Source of the DNA: Paraburkholderia lacunae
GTDB lineage: Bacteria > Pseudomonadota > Gammaproteobacteria > Burkholderiales > Burkholderiaceae
DNA: 51,474 nucleotides
NCBI RefSeq assembly: GCF_003353175.1
Contig: NZ_QHKS01000039.1
Location: 1-51,474, forward strand
Direction: 5' to 3'
Shown here: positions 17,760 through 26,219 of the stretch, in pieces
Position numbering within the stretch: position 1 is the first letter of the stretch
Layout: each line of letters begins with the position of its first letter
Made by a program: the position numbers and the translations under genes
The notes under the pieces: generated by a model
What the model was told of the DNA's origin: nothing
What the model saw: only the letters and a program-made list of their open reading frames with translations
The model's database searches: none

Positions 17760-17825
17760 GAGTCGCCATATTTTCTGGTGGCTCCACGGCAACGGTGCCG
17801 TGCTACATATGGAAGGCTATGCAGC
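17760..17825 (+). ncRNA. Leader stem-loops, candidate ANTAR (AmiR) antitermination RNA
   Basis: Three hairpins precede the terminator. SL1: GAGTCGCCA (17760-17768) pairs with TGGTGGCTC (17776-17784), loop tattttc. SL2: CACGGC (17785-17790) pairs perfectly with GCCGTG (17797-17802) around the hexaloop AACGGT, whose A at position 1 and G at position 4 match the ANTAR consensus. SL3: GCTACATA (17802-17809) with TATGCAGC (17818-17825), one A-C mismatch, 8-nt loop. SL3 shares AGC at 17823-17825 with the terminator's 5' arm, so it could compete with termination. ANTAR proteins bind paired hexaloop hairpins; only SL2 fits cleanly. AmiR is encoded at the far end of this operon. Confidence 0.6.
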
Positions 17826-17863
17826 CCCCGAACTTGCGTCCAACGCTGGTTCGGGGGCTTTTT
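17823..17863 (+). terminator. Intrinsic terminator inside the operon leader (attenuator)
   Basis: Perfect 11-bp stem AGCCCCCGAAC (17823-17833) / GTTCGGGGGCT (17849-17859). The loop holds a further GCGT/ACGC pairing, and TTTTT follows at 17859-17863. It ends only 15 nt before the nitrilase start codon, so it can only act by stopping transcription ahead of the whole operon unless antitermination occurs. Confidence 0.85.
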
Positions 17864-17878
17864 GCATTTGGAGAAGAA

Positions 17879-18775
17879 ATGGAGATGTTGCAGCGCAACC
17901 CTGCAGAACGTGGCTTCGAAGGTCCGGTCGTCGCATGCATTCAGATGGAGCCGCATGTCGGAGCGAAGCGCGAGAACGTGGCGCGGTCGATCCAATACAT
18001 TGAAGAAGCCGCGAAAAGCGGCGCATCCCTGGTGGTCTTGCCTGAGCTGACCAACACCGGCTATGTCTTTGCCGACCGTGAGGAAGCGTTCGCACTGGCA
18101 GAGGATCTCCCGGGTGGCGAAACGGTACAGGCCTGGGCTGACGCGGCGCAGCGCCTAGGCGTTCATGTTGTTGCTGGCATCGCCGAGCGCGACGGCAAGC
18201 GGCTTTATAACTCGGCCATATTCATCAGTCCGTCAGGGCGCGTCGGCGTCTACCGTAAGCTCCATCTCTGGGATCGCGAGCACCTTTTCTTCGAGCCCGG
18301 CAACCGGGGTGTCCCGGTTTTCGATACATCCTTGGGACGAATCTCAATCGCGATCTGCTACGACGGGTGGTTTCCCGAGGTGTATCGACTGGCCGCCACG
18401 CAAGGCGCGGACGTCGTCTGCGTACCGACGAACTGGGTCCCCATGCCAGGGCAGCCTGCCGATCGGCCCGCGATGGCCGCAACCCTCACGATGGCCGCCG
18501 CTCATAGCAACGGCCTGATGATCGCCTGTGCAAACCGGATGGGGACCGAGCGCGGTCAACCGTTCATCGGCCAGAGCCTGATCGTGAGTGGCGATGGATG
18601 GCCTCTGGCCGGGCCGGCCAGTTGCGACCAGGAAGAAATCCTGTACGCCGCGATTGATCTGCAGCGCATCCGCTCCGAGCGCACGCTCAACACATTCAAC
18701 CACGTGTTGCGCGATCGGCGCACTGACGTGTACGACCCGATGCTGGGCACCGGCTGGCCTTCCTCACGCGCGTGA
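17879..18775 (+). CDS. Nitrilase-superfamily carbon-nitrogen hydrolase
   Basis: 298 residues. The Glu-Lys-Cys triad is visible: E56 in LVVLPELTNTGY, K127 in YRKLHLWDREHLFF and C160 in ISIAICYDGWFPE. The family hydrolyses nitriles, amides or carbamoyl groups through a Cys thioester. Sequence style (LHLWDREHLFFEPG) is nearer the amidase/nitrilase relatives such as stereoselective amidases than classical aliphatic nitrilases, so nitrile versus amide substrate is open. No signal peptide: cytoplasmic. ATG at 17879 has GGAG 5 nt upstream. First gene of an operon with an amide-type ABC importer, an amidase and AmiC/AmiR homologues. Confidence 0.9.
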   Translation: MEMLQRNPAERGFEGPVVACIQMEPHVGAKRENVARSIQYIEEAAKSGASLVVLPELTNTGYVFADREEAFALAEDLPGGETVQAWADAAQRLGVHVVAGIAERDGKRLYNSAIFISPSGRVGVYRKLHLWDREHLFFEPGNRGVPVFDTSLGRISIAICYDGWFPEVYRLAATQGADVVCVPTNWVPMPGQPADRPAMAATLTMAAAHSNGLMIACANRMGTERGQPFIGQSLIVSGDGWPLAGPASCDQEEILYAAIDLQRIRSERTLNTFNHVLRDRRTDVYDPMLGTGWPSSRA

Positions 18776-18837
18776 GATATCCGCCTGCGTTCGCATGATC
18801 CACAAAACCTAATCCGACCACTCGTGAAGGAGAAACC

Positions 18838-20007
18838 ATGAAGCCGTTCAAGCAACGAATCCTCGTTGGCGCCATCGCTGCACTAGCCGCCATCAATCCT
18901 TGCACCAACGCGTTCGCCGCGGATCCCATCAAGATCGGCGTTGCAGTCGGCCTGTCCGGCGCCAACAGCGTGGTGGCCCCAGCCGTGGTGCAGTCCTCAC
19001 AACTCGCGGTCGACGAGATTAACGCCACCGGCGGTATCCTCGGTCGCAAGGTCCAGCTCGAAATCGCCGACGATGCGTCCGGCGCCGTTGGTGCGCAAAA
19101 GGCCTACGACACGCTGGTCTTTCAGAAGAACGTGGACGCCGTAATTTCGATGGAGACGAGCGCTGCCCGCAATGCGGCGCTTCCGATCATCGCGCGAGGC
19201 AAAAAGCCATTCATCTACACGTCGTTCTATGAAGGTCATTCGTGCAGCCCATGGATGTATGTAAACGGGTGGGTGCCGGACCAACAGGTCGCCCCCGTGG
19301 TCGACTACTTCATGAAGAGCAAGGGCGCGAAGAACTTCTATCTGGTCGGTAACGACTATGCATTCGGCCGTGGCATGCTCAACTTCACTGCAAAATACAT
19401 CGCTATGCACGGCGGCAATGTGGTCGGTGAGGAATACTTACCGGTCGATGGTACCGACTGGACGCCGATTCTATCCAAGATCCGCTCGGCGCATCCTGAT
19501 GCGCTGATCAGTGCGACGGCGGGCGGTGCACCCAACGTGGCGCTCGCCAAGCAGTTGAGGGGATCGGGGCTGACGCTGCCTTACGGCAATCTGGCGATCG
19601 ACGAAGGTACCGCGAAAAGTATGGGTGACGTTGCCACCGGCATCTACATGTCCGGCTCCTATCTGACGAGTATCGACACGCCCGGGAACAAGAAATTTAT
19701 CGCGGCCGTGGACAAGAAGTTTGGCAAGGATATGAAGACACCGAACGAACTGTCCGAGCCTCAATACGAGGCCTTCTTCCTGTACAAGGCAGCGGTCGAG
19801 AAAGCTGGTTCTACGGATCCAGCAAAGGTAATCAATGTGCTGGGGCAGGTATCGTTCGACGGACCGCGCGGACCGGTGTCGATGGACAAGAGCCGCCATA
19901 CGCCCCTTGCAATGCGTCTGGGCCAGATTCAACGCGACGGTACGGTGAAGATCCTTCAGACGTTCCCCGACGTCGATCCGGACGAGCAATGCCCTAACAT
20001 CAAGTAG
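18838..20007 (+). CDS. ABC transporter substrate-binding protein, urea/short-chain amide type
   Basis: 389-residue type I periplasmic binding protein. The signal peptide ends at about residue 28 (NAFA-ADPIKIGVAVGLSG). Family landmarks include TSFYEGHSCSPWMYVNGWVP, NDYAFGRGMLNFTAKYI and EEYLPVDGTDWTPILSKI. The last is typical of the UrtA/AmiC/FmdD branch, which binds urea or small amides. It starts 62 nt after the nitrilase with GAAGGAG about 7 nt before the ATG. A strong hairpin follows it, suggesting that this segment of mRNA is kept more abundant than the permease part. Confidence 0.92.
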   Translation: MKPFKQRILVGAIAALAAINPCTNAFAADPIKIGVAVGLSGANSVVAPAVVQSSQLAVDEINATGGILGRKVQLEIADDASGAVGAQKAYDTLVFQKNVDAVISMETSAARNAALPIIARGKKPFIYTSFYEGHSCSPWMYVNGWVPDQQVAPVVDYFMKSKGAKNFYLVGNDYAFGRGMLNFTAKYIAMHGGNVVGEEYLPVDGTDWTPILSKIRSAHPDALISATAGGAPNVALAKQLRGSGLTLPYGNLAIDEGTAKSMGDVATGIYMSGSYLTSIDTPGNKKFIAAVDKKFGKDMKTPNELSEPQYEAFFLYKAAVEKAGSTDPAKVINVLGQVSFDGPRGPVSMDKSRHTPLAMRLGQIQRDGTVKILQTFPDVDPDEQCPNIK

Positions 20008-20024
20008 ACGCGGTTCGGAATAAA

Positions 20025-20068
20025 ACATCCGCCTGATAGCTGGCCCTGGTCAGTGCGCAGGCGGATGT
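20025..20068 (+). promoter_or_regulatory. Intercistronic hairpin after the binding-protein gene
   Basis: ACATCCGCCTG (20025-20035) pairs perfectly over 11 bp with CAGGCGGATGT (20058-20068), with a 22-nt loop and no U-run. It lies between the binding-protein and permease genes. By analogy with other binding-protein operons it may stabilise the upstream mRNA or partly terminate, making binding protein exceed permease. Confidence 0.6.
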
Positions 20069-20082
20069 GACTGGAGACGACA

Positions 20083-20916
20083 ATGGTCCTAGCACTAGAT
20101 ATTTTCACAACCGCGGCGGTGCTGTTCATCGTGACCGCCGGGTTAATGGTGATTTTCGGCGTGATGAAAATCGTCAACTTTGCCCACGGCGCATTGCTGA
20201 CGATGGGCGCGTACGCCAGCTTTGTGGTCACCCAACTGAAGCTGAACCCGTGGGTCAGTTTGCCGCTGGCGCTTGTGGTCGGCACCGCCGTCGGCATGCT
20301 CGTCGAGCAGGTGATCGTGCGCCCGCTCTACAAGCGCCCGCTCGACGCGATCCTTGCCACCTGGGGACTGGGAATCGTCATCGGACAGCTCATCGTGATG
20401 GCCTTTGGTCGCGAGGTCCAGTTCGTGGAAACGCCGCTGAAAGGGGCCTTCTCCATCGCAGGGACCGACTATTCCGCCTATCGCCTGTTGTTGATCCCGA
20501 TCGCGCTGGGTCTCTGCGCCCTCATGACTGCTCTTCTCACTGGAACGCGCTTTGGCGTCAAGACCCGTGCGGTGATCATGAATGAGGACCTGGCACGGGG
20601 GCTCGGCATCCATTCGGGCCGCATCCGCTTCATTACGTTCAGTCTCGGGGCAGCTCTGGGTTCTCTGGCCGGCACGCTGATTACTCCTTTGTCGAGCGTC
20701 GATCCCAATATGGGACTGCCCTGGCTGGTAAGCGCCTTCATGCTGGTCATGGTTTCAGGTTACTCGATGGTCAGTCTGTTGGTCACGTGCCTCGTATTTG
20801 GAGCGTGCCAGGTTCTGGTCAGCACGTTCGTCAGCCCGGTACTAGGTGGCCTGACCATCGCCGTGCTGGCTGCGCTCACGCTGCGCATTCGTCCGAAGGG
20901 GTTCTCTCATGGCTAA
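20083..20916 (+). CDS. ABC transporter permease, LivH/UrtB-like
   Basis: 277 residues with about eight TM segments, branched-chain amino acid/urea permease family. It starts MVLALDIFTTAAVLFIVTAG and holds MKIVNFAHGALLTMGAY, the LivH landmark. An EDLARGLGIHSGRIRFITF loop near 165-190 would contact the ATPases. It overlaps the next gene by 8 nt. It forms the channel with the permease half of the following fusion protein. Confidence 0.92.
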   Translation: MVLALDIFTTAAVLFIVTAGLMVIFGVMKIVNFAHGALLTMGAYASFVVTQLKLNPWVSLPLALVVGTAVGMLVEQVIVRPLYKRPLDAILATWGLGIVIGQLIVMAFGREVQFVETPLKGAFSIAGTDYSAYRLLLIPIALGLCALMTALLTGTRFGVKTRAVIMNEDLARGLGIHSGRIRFITFSLGAALGSLAGTLITPLSSVDPNMGLPWLVSAFMLVMVSGYSMVSLLVTCLVFGACQVLVSTFVSPVLGGLTIAVLAALTLRIRPKGFSHG

Positions 20917-22771
20917 AGTCAATGCGTCGCCGAATCATGTCGGCGTTCATTCCTCACACGGCGAGGAGCGAGTGCGCAATCGGCGCAAGATGCGTGGGCG
21001 CGGACTGGTCATGGTCGCTGGGTTCGCCGCTCTGCTGCTGGCCTTAGGTCCGTTTGTGTTCGGCACGTATCTGCTGAACATCCTCATTCAGGCATTCTTT
21101 TTCTCGATCGTCGCAGTAACGGTGGATATCCTTTGGGGATACACGGGGTATCTGACGTTCGGGCAATCGGCCTTCTTTGGCCTCGGGGCCTACGCGGCGG
21201 GTCTGGTCTTCACGCACGGTGGTTTCTCAGCCGGTTACGTGGCCCTGGCGCTGGGCGTGGCCATCGCGGTGACCGCGGCCGTCGCTGCACTGGTAGGCTG
21301 GCTATCCTTCTATCGGGGCGCCTCACCGTTCTTCGCGACCGTTATGTCGCTCGTGCTGCCGATCGTCCTCAGCCAGTTGCTGCTGTCCGGTGGTGAATGG
21401 ACCGGCTCAAGTTCCGGGCTGACCGGCTACGAGACGTTCGATCTGTCGCTCCAGGCCTGGTACTGGATCGCCGGGGCCGCCTTGCTGCTCATCGCAACGC
21501 TGGCCTGGCTGTTCGTGCGGAGTGATGGCGGCCGCGTGCTGGCGGCCATTCGCGACAATGAATCCCGCTGTTCGTACCTCGGTATCAATACCTCGCTTGT
21601 CAAGATCATCCTGCTGGTTGCGACCGCGATCATCGCCGGCCTCGCCGGCTTCGGCTACGGATCGTTTAGCGGCGTGGTCGCTCCCGAACTGACCGGGTTT
21701 GTTCTCGGTACCCAACTGATTATCTGGGTCGCGCTCGGTGGTCGGGGAACGTTGTGGGGGCCGGTGATCGGCGCGCTCCTGATCAACGTCGGGACTGCCT
21801 ATCTCAGCAGCAGCATGCCCTTTGCCTGGCAACTGATCCTCGGCGCCGCATTTGTGACGGTGATCGTCCTGCTGCCGCAAGGCCTGGTGCCGTTGCTTCT
21901 GAAGCCATTCCGCCACCTCGCCGGCAACGACATTGAGACTCAGCTGGTCGAGCGGGCCGTCCGGGCGGAGCACAAGCAGGCAGCATCTGCACCTGCGCTG
22001 CAGATGAACGGTGTCGCGAAACATTTTGGCAGTCTCAAGGTTCTGCAAGGCATCGACCTGAACGCCAATGCTGGCGAGCTGGTCGGCCTGATCGGTCCGA
22101 ACGGCGCCGGCAAGACCACATTGATGCGCTGCATGAGCGACGGCGCAGAACGTTCAGCCGGTACGGTCGTACTATGTGGCCACGATATCCGGCAACTGCC
22201 GCCGGACCGGTGCGTGCACTTCGGCCTGGGCCGTAAGTTTCAGAACGCGAACGTCTTTGACACCCTCACCGTGGCGGAGTGTTTGAGAATCGCGGGCACG
22301 ATCATCGAACGACCTTCGCTGTTCCAACGCTCACATACGCTTGCCTTACCGCCGTATGCCATGGAGGTTGTCCGTACCACCAGCCTTGATCGGAAGCTGA
22401 GCTCGGTGGCAAAAGATCTCTCACACGGGGAACAGCAGGCGCTGGAACTGGCGATGGTGCTTGCGCTGGAGCCACGAATCGTGCTGCTCGACGAGCCGAC
22501 CGCAGGATTGACCAAAACCGAGCGCACGCAAATCGGCAACGTGCTGGCCGCATTGGCTCACCAGTATCAGCTCTGTTGTCTGCTGGTAGAGCACGATCTC
22601 GATTTCGTTGCCGAGATTGCCACGCGCATCGTGGTACTCCATCAGGGTCGTATTGTGATGCAGGGCAACTTTGATGAAGTGGTCAACTCGGAGCTCGTCA
22701 AGACAATCTATGCCGGAACCGCGCAGAGCACCGGGTCCGACGGGACCACTACACATCGGGAGGCGTCATGA
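20909..22771 (+). CDS. Fused ABC permease-ATPase, LivM-LivG (UrtC-UrtD-like)
   Basis: 620 residues joining two subunits normally separate in many Liv systems. Residues about 35-335 are a LivM-type permease (landmarks DILWGYTGYLTFGQSAFFGL at 73-92 and NESRCSYLGIN). Residues about 362-610 are a LivG-type ATPase: Walker A GPNGAGKT at 396-403, signature LSHGEQQ at 504-510, Walker B IVLLDEP at 524-530. The join (340-362) is a charged linker with no stop or internal ribosome site, so I read it as a true fusion. The first ~30 residues are basic and soluble. It overlaps the LivH-like gene by 8 nt and the LivF-like gene by 4 nt. Confidence 0.9.
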   Translation: MAKVNASPNHVGVHSSHGEERVRNRRKMRGRGLVMVAGFAALLLALGPFVFGTYLLNILIQAFFFSIVAVTVDILWGYTGYLTFGQSAFFGLGAYAAGLVFTHGGFSAGYVALALGVAIAVTAAVAALVGWLSFYRGASPFFATVMSLVLPIVLSQLLLSGGEWTGSSSGLTGYETFDLSLQAWYWIAGAALLLIATLAWLFVRSDGGRVLAAIRDNESRCSYLGINTSLVKIILLVATAIIAGLAGFGYGSFSGVVAPELTGFVLGTQLIIWVALGGRGTLWGPVIGALLINVGTAYLSSSMPFAWQLILGAAFVTVIVLLPQGLVPLLLKPFRHLAGNDIETQLVERAVRAEHKQAASAPALQMNGVAKHFGSLKVLQGIDLNANAGELVGLIGPNGAGKTTLMRCMSDGAERSAGTVVLCGHDIRQLPPDRCVHFGLGRKFQNANVFDTLTVAECLRIAGTIIERPSLFQRSHTLALPPYAMEVVRTTSLDRKLSSVAKDLSHGEQQALELAMVLALEPRIVLLDEPTAGLTKTERTQIGNVLAALAHQYQLCCLLVEHDLDFVAEIATRIVVLHQGRIVMQGNFDEVVNSELVKTIYAGTAQSTGSDGTTTHREAS

Positions 22772-23475
22772 GCCAGATCGCGTTGGACCTGCAGGACGTG
22801 ACCAGCGGATACAAGGCTTCGATTGTACTTCGCAAGCTGTCGATGACCGTCGCTAACGGCGAGGCGGTCGCCTTGCTTGGCAAGAACGGCATGGGCAAGA
22901 CCACGTTGCTCAAGACGATCATGGGTTACCTGCCGAAGAAAACCGGCGCGATCCGCGTGCGTGGGCAAGATATTACCCGGATGGCGCCGCATCGGATCGC
23001 TCGCGCTGGAATCGCCTACGCTCCCCAGGAACATGCGTTGTTTCAGGATCTCACCATCCGCGACAACCTGCGACTTGGGCTCGCGAAAGTATCAGTGTTC
23101 GACGAACGCTTTGCCGAAATCGAACCGATCTTCCCGGTATTCAAGAGCCGGCTGAAGCAGTACGCCGGTACGCTCTCCGGTGGCGAACAGAAGATGCTCC
23201 TGGTGGCCCGTGCCCTCATGATGCGCCCGGCGATCATCCTGCTTGATGAGATCACGGAGGGCCTGCAGCCGTCCGTGATTGACCGGTTAGCCGAAGCGCT
23301 ACTGTGGGAACGCAGCCGACATGGCACCACGCTCCTGCTGATCGAACAGAACGTTCCTTTCGCGCTGAAGGTCGCTGACCGCTACGCCGTGCTGAAGCAG
23401 GGCGAAATCATCGATCATGGTAACGCGAAGGACGAAGGCGCCGCAGGTTCGATCTTCAAACATCTGCGGGTCTGA
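22768..23475 (+). CDS. ABC transporter ATPase, LivF/UrtE-like
   Basis: 235 residues: Walker A GKNGMGKT, Q-loop APQEHALFQDLTIRDN, signature LSGGEQKMLLVARALM, Walker B IILLDEITEGLQPSV, H-loop LLIEQNVPFAL. The variant DEITEGLQP is usual for LivF/UrtE. It pairs with the ATPase half of the fusion protein. ATG overlaps the fusion's stop (ATGA). Completes the importer of binding protein, two permease domains and two ATPase domains. Confidence 0.93.
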   Translation: MSQIALDLQDVTSGYKASIVLRKLSMTVANGEAVALLGKNGMGKTTLLKTIMGYLPKKTGAIRVRGQDITRMAPHRIARAGIAYAPQEHALFQDLTIRDNLRLGLAKVSVFDERFAEIEPIFPVFKSRLKQYAGTLSGGEQKMLLVARALMMRPAIILLDEITEGLQPSVIDRLAEALLWERSRHGTTLLLIEQNVPFALKVADRYAVLKQGEIIDHGNAKDEGAAGSIFKHLRV

Positions 23476-23498
23476 CACCCCCCAATAACTGAGGCGTG

Positions 23499-24821
23499 AT
23501 GAACACAAACTCATTTTATCGACCAGTCTCCGGGCTGGATCTGCTCACGCGAATCGACAACGACCCGCAAGAGCGCGGCCGGATCATCCTCGACACCCTT
23601 GCGCGCATAGAGGAAGTCGATCCGGAAGTACGGGCAATGACCGTCGTTGCCCGGCGCGAAGCCGTGATGGCCTCGGCGGCTGCAGCCAAGGGCCCCCTGG
23701 CAGGCATCCCAATAGCGGTGAAAGATATTTTCGACACCGACGATCTCGTCACCAGCTATGGCTCACCGATCTATGAGGGCTACCAGCCCAGATCCGATGC
23801 AGCGATCGTCACCCTGTTGCGCCGCAACGGCGGCGTCATCGTGGGCAAGACCGTAACCAGCGAGTTCGCCTACATGGCGCCGACCGTGACACGCAACCCG
23901 TGCGACATGGGGCGTACCGCCGGCGGATCGTCTTCAGGTTCGGCTGCTGCGGTGGCGGCCGGCATGACACCGTTCGCGATTGGTTCACAAACCGGCGGCT
24001 CCACTATCCGGCCCGCGTCGTTTTGCGGCATTGCCGGCTATAAGCCGACGTTCGGCATGCTGCCGACCGTCGGCATGAAATGCTTCTCGTGGTCGTTCGA
24101 CACCGTCGGCCTGTTCGCCGCCGGCGTGCGCGACGTGGCTTATCTCGCGCAGATCCTGTCGGGCCGTCAGCTCGCCGTGGACGGCGTCACGGCTAGCCCG
24201 GTGTTTGGCGTCCCGGAGAACTACCCCTGGACGGAACCATCGGCGAATGCAGGCGCCGCGCTTGATACCGCAGCGCGGGCGATCGAACACTCGGGTGGCC
24301 GCGTGCGGCGGATACGCTTAGGTTCCTGGATGGCTGACATGATCACCGCACACGACACGATCCAGAGCTACGAAGCGTATCAGGCGTTAGGAAGCGAGTA
24401 CGATCATCATCGAGCCGATCTGTCACCGAAGCTCACCGGGTTTCTCGACCGCGCAGCTGCAGTCGACACGGCAACTTACGCCAAGGCGCGCGTTTTGATG
24501 GACCAGGCGAAGGACAGGCTATCCGAGCTCTTCGATGGCATCACCGGATTGCTGACGCCGAGCGCCCCCGACGAGGCGCTCGACGGGCTGGAGTCGACCG
24601 GAGATCCTGCGTTCAATCGCAACTGGACCTTGCTGGGATGTCCGTGCGTGAACGTTCCCGGGATATCGGGCGCACGAGGGGGCCCGATCGGCGTGCAGGT
24701 CATCGGCCGGCCGTGGGAGGATGCACGATGCCTCGACGCCGCTGCGTTCGTCGAACAGGCGATCGCCGCTGCGGCGGGACGTCATCCAACGATGTTGGCA
24801 GCGAACGCAGCGCCACTATGA
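23499..24821 (+). CDS. Amidase-signature-family amidase
   Basis: 440 residues. Catalytic Ser-cisSer-Lys triad: K75 in IPIAVKDIFDT, cis-Ser S144 in AGGSSSGSAAAVAAGM, nucleophile S168 in SQTGGSTIRPASFCG. It hydrolyses amides to acid plus ammonia in the cytoplasm. With the upstream nitrilase-type enzyme this could turn an imported nitrile or amide into a carboxylate and usable nitrogen. ATG at 23499 sits 4 nt after GAGG; an overlapping GTG at 23496 is too close to it. 23 nt after the LivF-like gene. Confidence 0.93.
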   Translation: MNTNSFYRPVSGLDLLTRIDNDPQERGRIILDTLARIEEVDPEVRAMTVVARREAVMASAAAAKGPLAGIPIAVKDIFDTDDLVTSYGSPIYEGYQPRSDAAIVTLLRRNGGVIVGKTVTSEFAYMAPTVTRNPCDMGRTAGGSSSGSAAAVAAGMTPFAIGSQTGGSTIRPASFCGIAGYKPTFGMLPTVGMKCFSWSFDTVGLFAAGVRDVAYLAQILSGRQLAVDGVTASPVFGVPENYPWTEPSANAGAALDTAARAIEHSGGRVRRIRLGSWMADMITAHDTIQSYEAYQALGSEYDHHRADLSPKLTGFLDRAAAVDTATYAKARVLMDQAKDRLSELFDGITGLLTPSAPDEALDGLESTGDPAFNRNWTLLGCPCVNVPGISGARGGPIGVQVIGRPWEDARCLDAAAFVEQAIAAAAGRHPTMLAANAAPL

Positions 24822-24962
24822 GGAAGCCCAGTAGGGAAGATCATGCGGCAGTTGGACTACAGGGCGTCGGCAGACGCCGGATAGTGTCGATGCACCCGAC
24901 GACAAGACCTGGGTGACTCCGGTGGGCGAACAGGTCTCCCAACTTATGGACGGAGCAATACG
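24822..24962. other. Gap before the AmiC-like gene with a small hairpin
   Basis: 141 nt between amidase and sensor gene. It holds a short stem GGCGTC-ggca-GACGCC (24863-24878) with no U-run, then ggacggagcaatacg as ribosome site for the next gene. No promoter is convincing, so I treat the sensor and antiterminator genes as part of the same transcript. Confidence 0.45.
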
Positions 24963-26219
24963 ATGAACATCGGAAGTTCATACGACTATCCCGCGGTGCG
25001 GACGGCGGAACTGGCTGCTGCAGGCAAACAACGTGCAGACAACACGCGCTCAACCGCTTCGACTGACGTCCAGAACGGCACGCGGGAGGATGGTTGGCGC
25101 GTTGGCGTCCTTTACTCCCGGACCGGCGTGACCGCAGCGACCGAATCCGAGCACTTCTTTGGTACTGTTCTCGCGATCGAAGAGGTCAACGCCGCCGGCG
25201 GCGTCGACGGGCGTCTGCTCGACCCGGTCGTGTACGATCCCAAGAGCGACCCCGACGAGTATCGGCGACTCGCCACACGCATGCTGCAGGAAGACGATGT
25301 GACGGTGATTTTCGGCTGCTCGACGTCATCAAGCCGGAAGGCGGTGCTGCCGGTGATCGAGCGCAACAACGCGCTACTGTGGTACTGCTCGATCTACGAG
25401 GGATTCGAGTATTCGCCGAACGTGATCTACACCGGGGCGGTGCCCAACCAGAACAGCATGCAGCTGGCTGCATATCTGCTCCGCAATCACGGCCGTCGTT
25501 TCTTTCTGGTGGGCGCCGACTATATCTATCCGCGAGAATCGAACCGGATCATGCGAGACATGGTTGAGCAGCACGGCGGCGAAATCGTGGAAGAAGTTTA
25601 TCTGCCCAGCGACGCCGATCCATCGGCATTGGAGGCCGTCGTGCGGGAGATCAAGGCCGTCGAACCTGACGTGGTTTTCTCGACCCTGATCGGCCGCGGA
25701 GCACGTGCGTTCTACCAGTTGTACCGGGAACACAGCATCGATCCTGCACGCATCCCGATCGCCAGCCTGACGATGACGGAAGGCGAAACTCGGATGATCG
25801 GTCCGGAATTGTGCGGCGGCCACATCATTTCTGCCAGCTACGTCAACACACTGAACAACGAAAGTAACAAGCGCTTCCTGAACGCATGGCAGGCGCGCTT
25901 CGGAGATCAGCCTGCGAGCATGTGGTCCGAGATGGCGTACAACCAGGTGCACCTCTTTGCCCTGGCTTTGGCCCGCACCGGGAGCCTTGACACGGCAAAA
26001 CTGGTAGAGGCGGCCCGCGAAGTCGAGTTCGATTCCCCCGAAGGCCCGCTCAAAATCGATTCCGAGAATAACCACGCAATCCTGACCCCTCGCATTGCCG
26101 TTTGTCGACCGGACGGCGCGTTCGACGTCGTTTGGGAGGGCCGCAATCCGATCAAGCCGGACCCCTATCTGACATCGTATGGTTTCGCAGAGTTCTGGCT
26201 CGACGGAGAACCAGCATGA
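24963..26219 (+). CDS. amiC: AmiC-like amide-sensing negative regulator
   Basis: 418-residue periplasmic-binding-fold protein without a signal peptide: the N-terminus is hydrophilic and the fold begins at WRVGVLYSRTGVTAATESE (about 45). This fits a cytoplasmic sensor. It shares landmarks with Pseudomonas AmiC: IYEGFEYSPNVIYTGAVPNQ, GADYIYPRESNRIMRDM, DVVFSTLIGRG, and an NPIKPDPYLTSY tail. In the P. aeruginosa system AmiC binds amides and holds AmiR inactive until amide arrives. GGAG lies 8 nt before the ATG, and its stop overlaps amiR (ATGA), matching the amiCR order. Confidence 0.9.
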   Translation: MNIGSSYDYPAVRTAELAAAGKQRADNTRSTASTDVQNGTREDGWRVGVLYSRTGVTAATESEHFFGTVLAIEEVNAAGGVDGRLLDPVVYDPKSDPDEYRRLATRMLQEDDVTVIFGCSTSSSRKAVLPVIERNNALLWYCSIYEGFEYSPNVIYTGAVPNQNSMQLAAYLLRNHGRRFFLVGADYIYPRESNRIMRDMVEQHGGEIVEEVYLPSDADPSALEAVVREIKAVEPDVVFSTLIGRGARAFYQLYREHSIDPARIPIASLTMTEGETRMIGPELCGGHIISASYVNTLNNESNKRFLNAWQARFGDQPASMWSEMAYNQVHLFALALARTGSLDTAKLVEAAREVEFDSPEGPLKIDSENNHAILTPRIAVCRPDGAFDVVWEGRNPIKPDPYLTSYGFAEFWLDGEPA

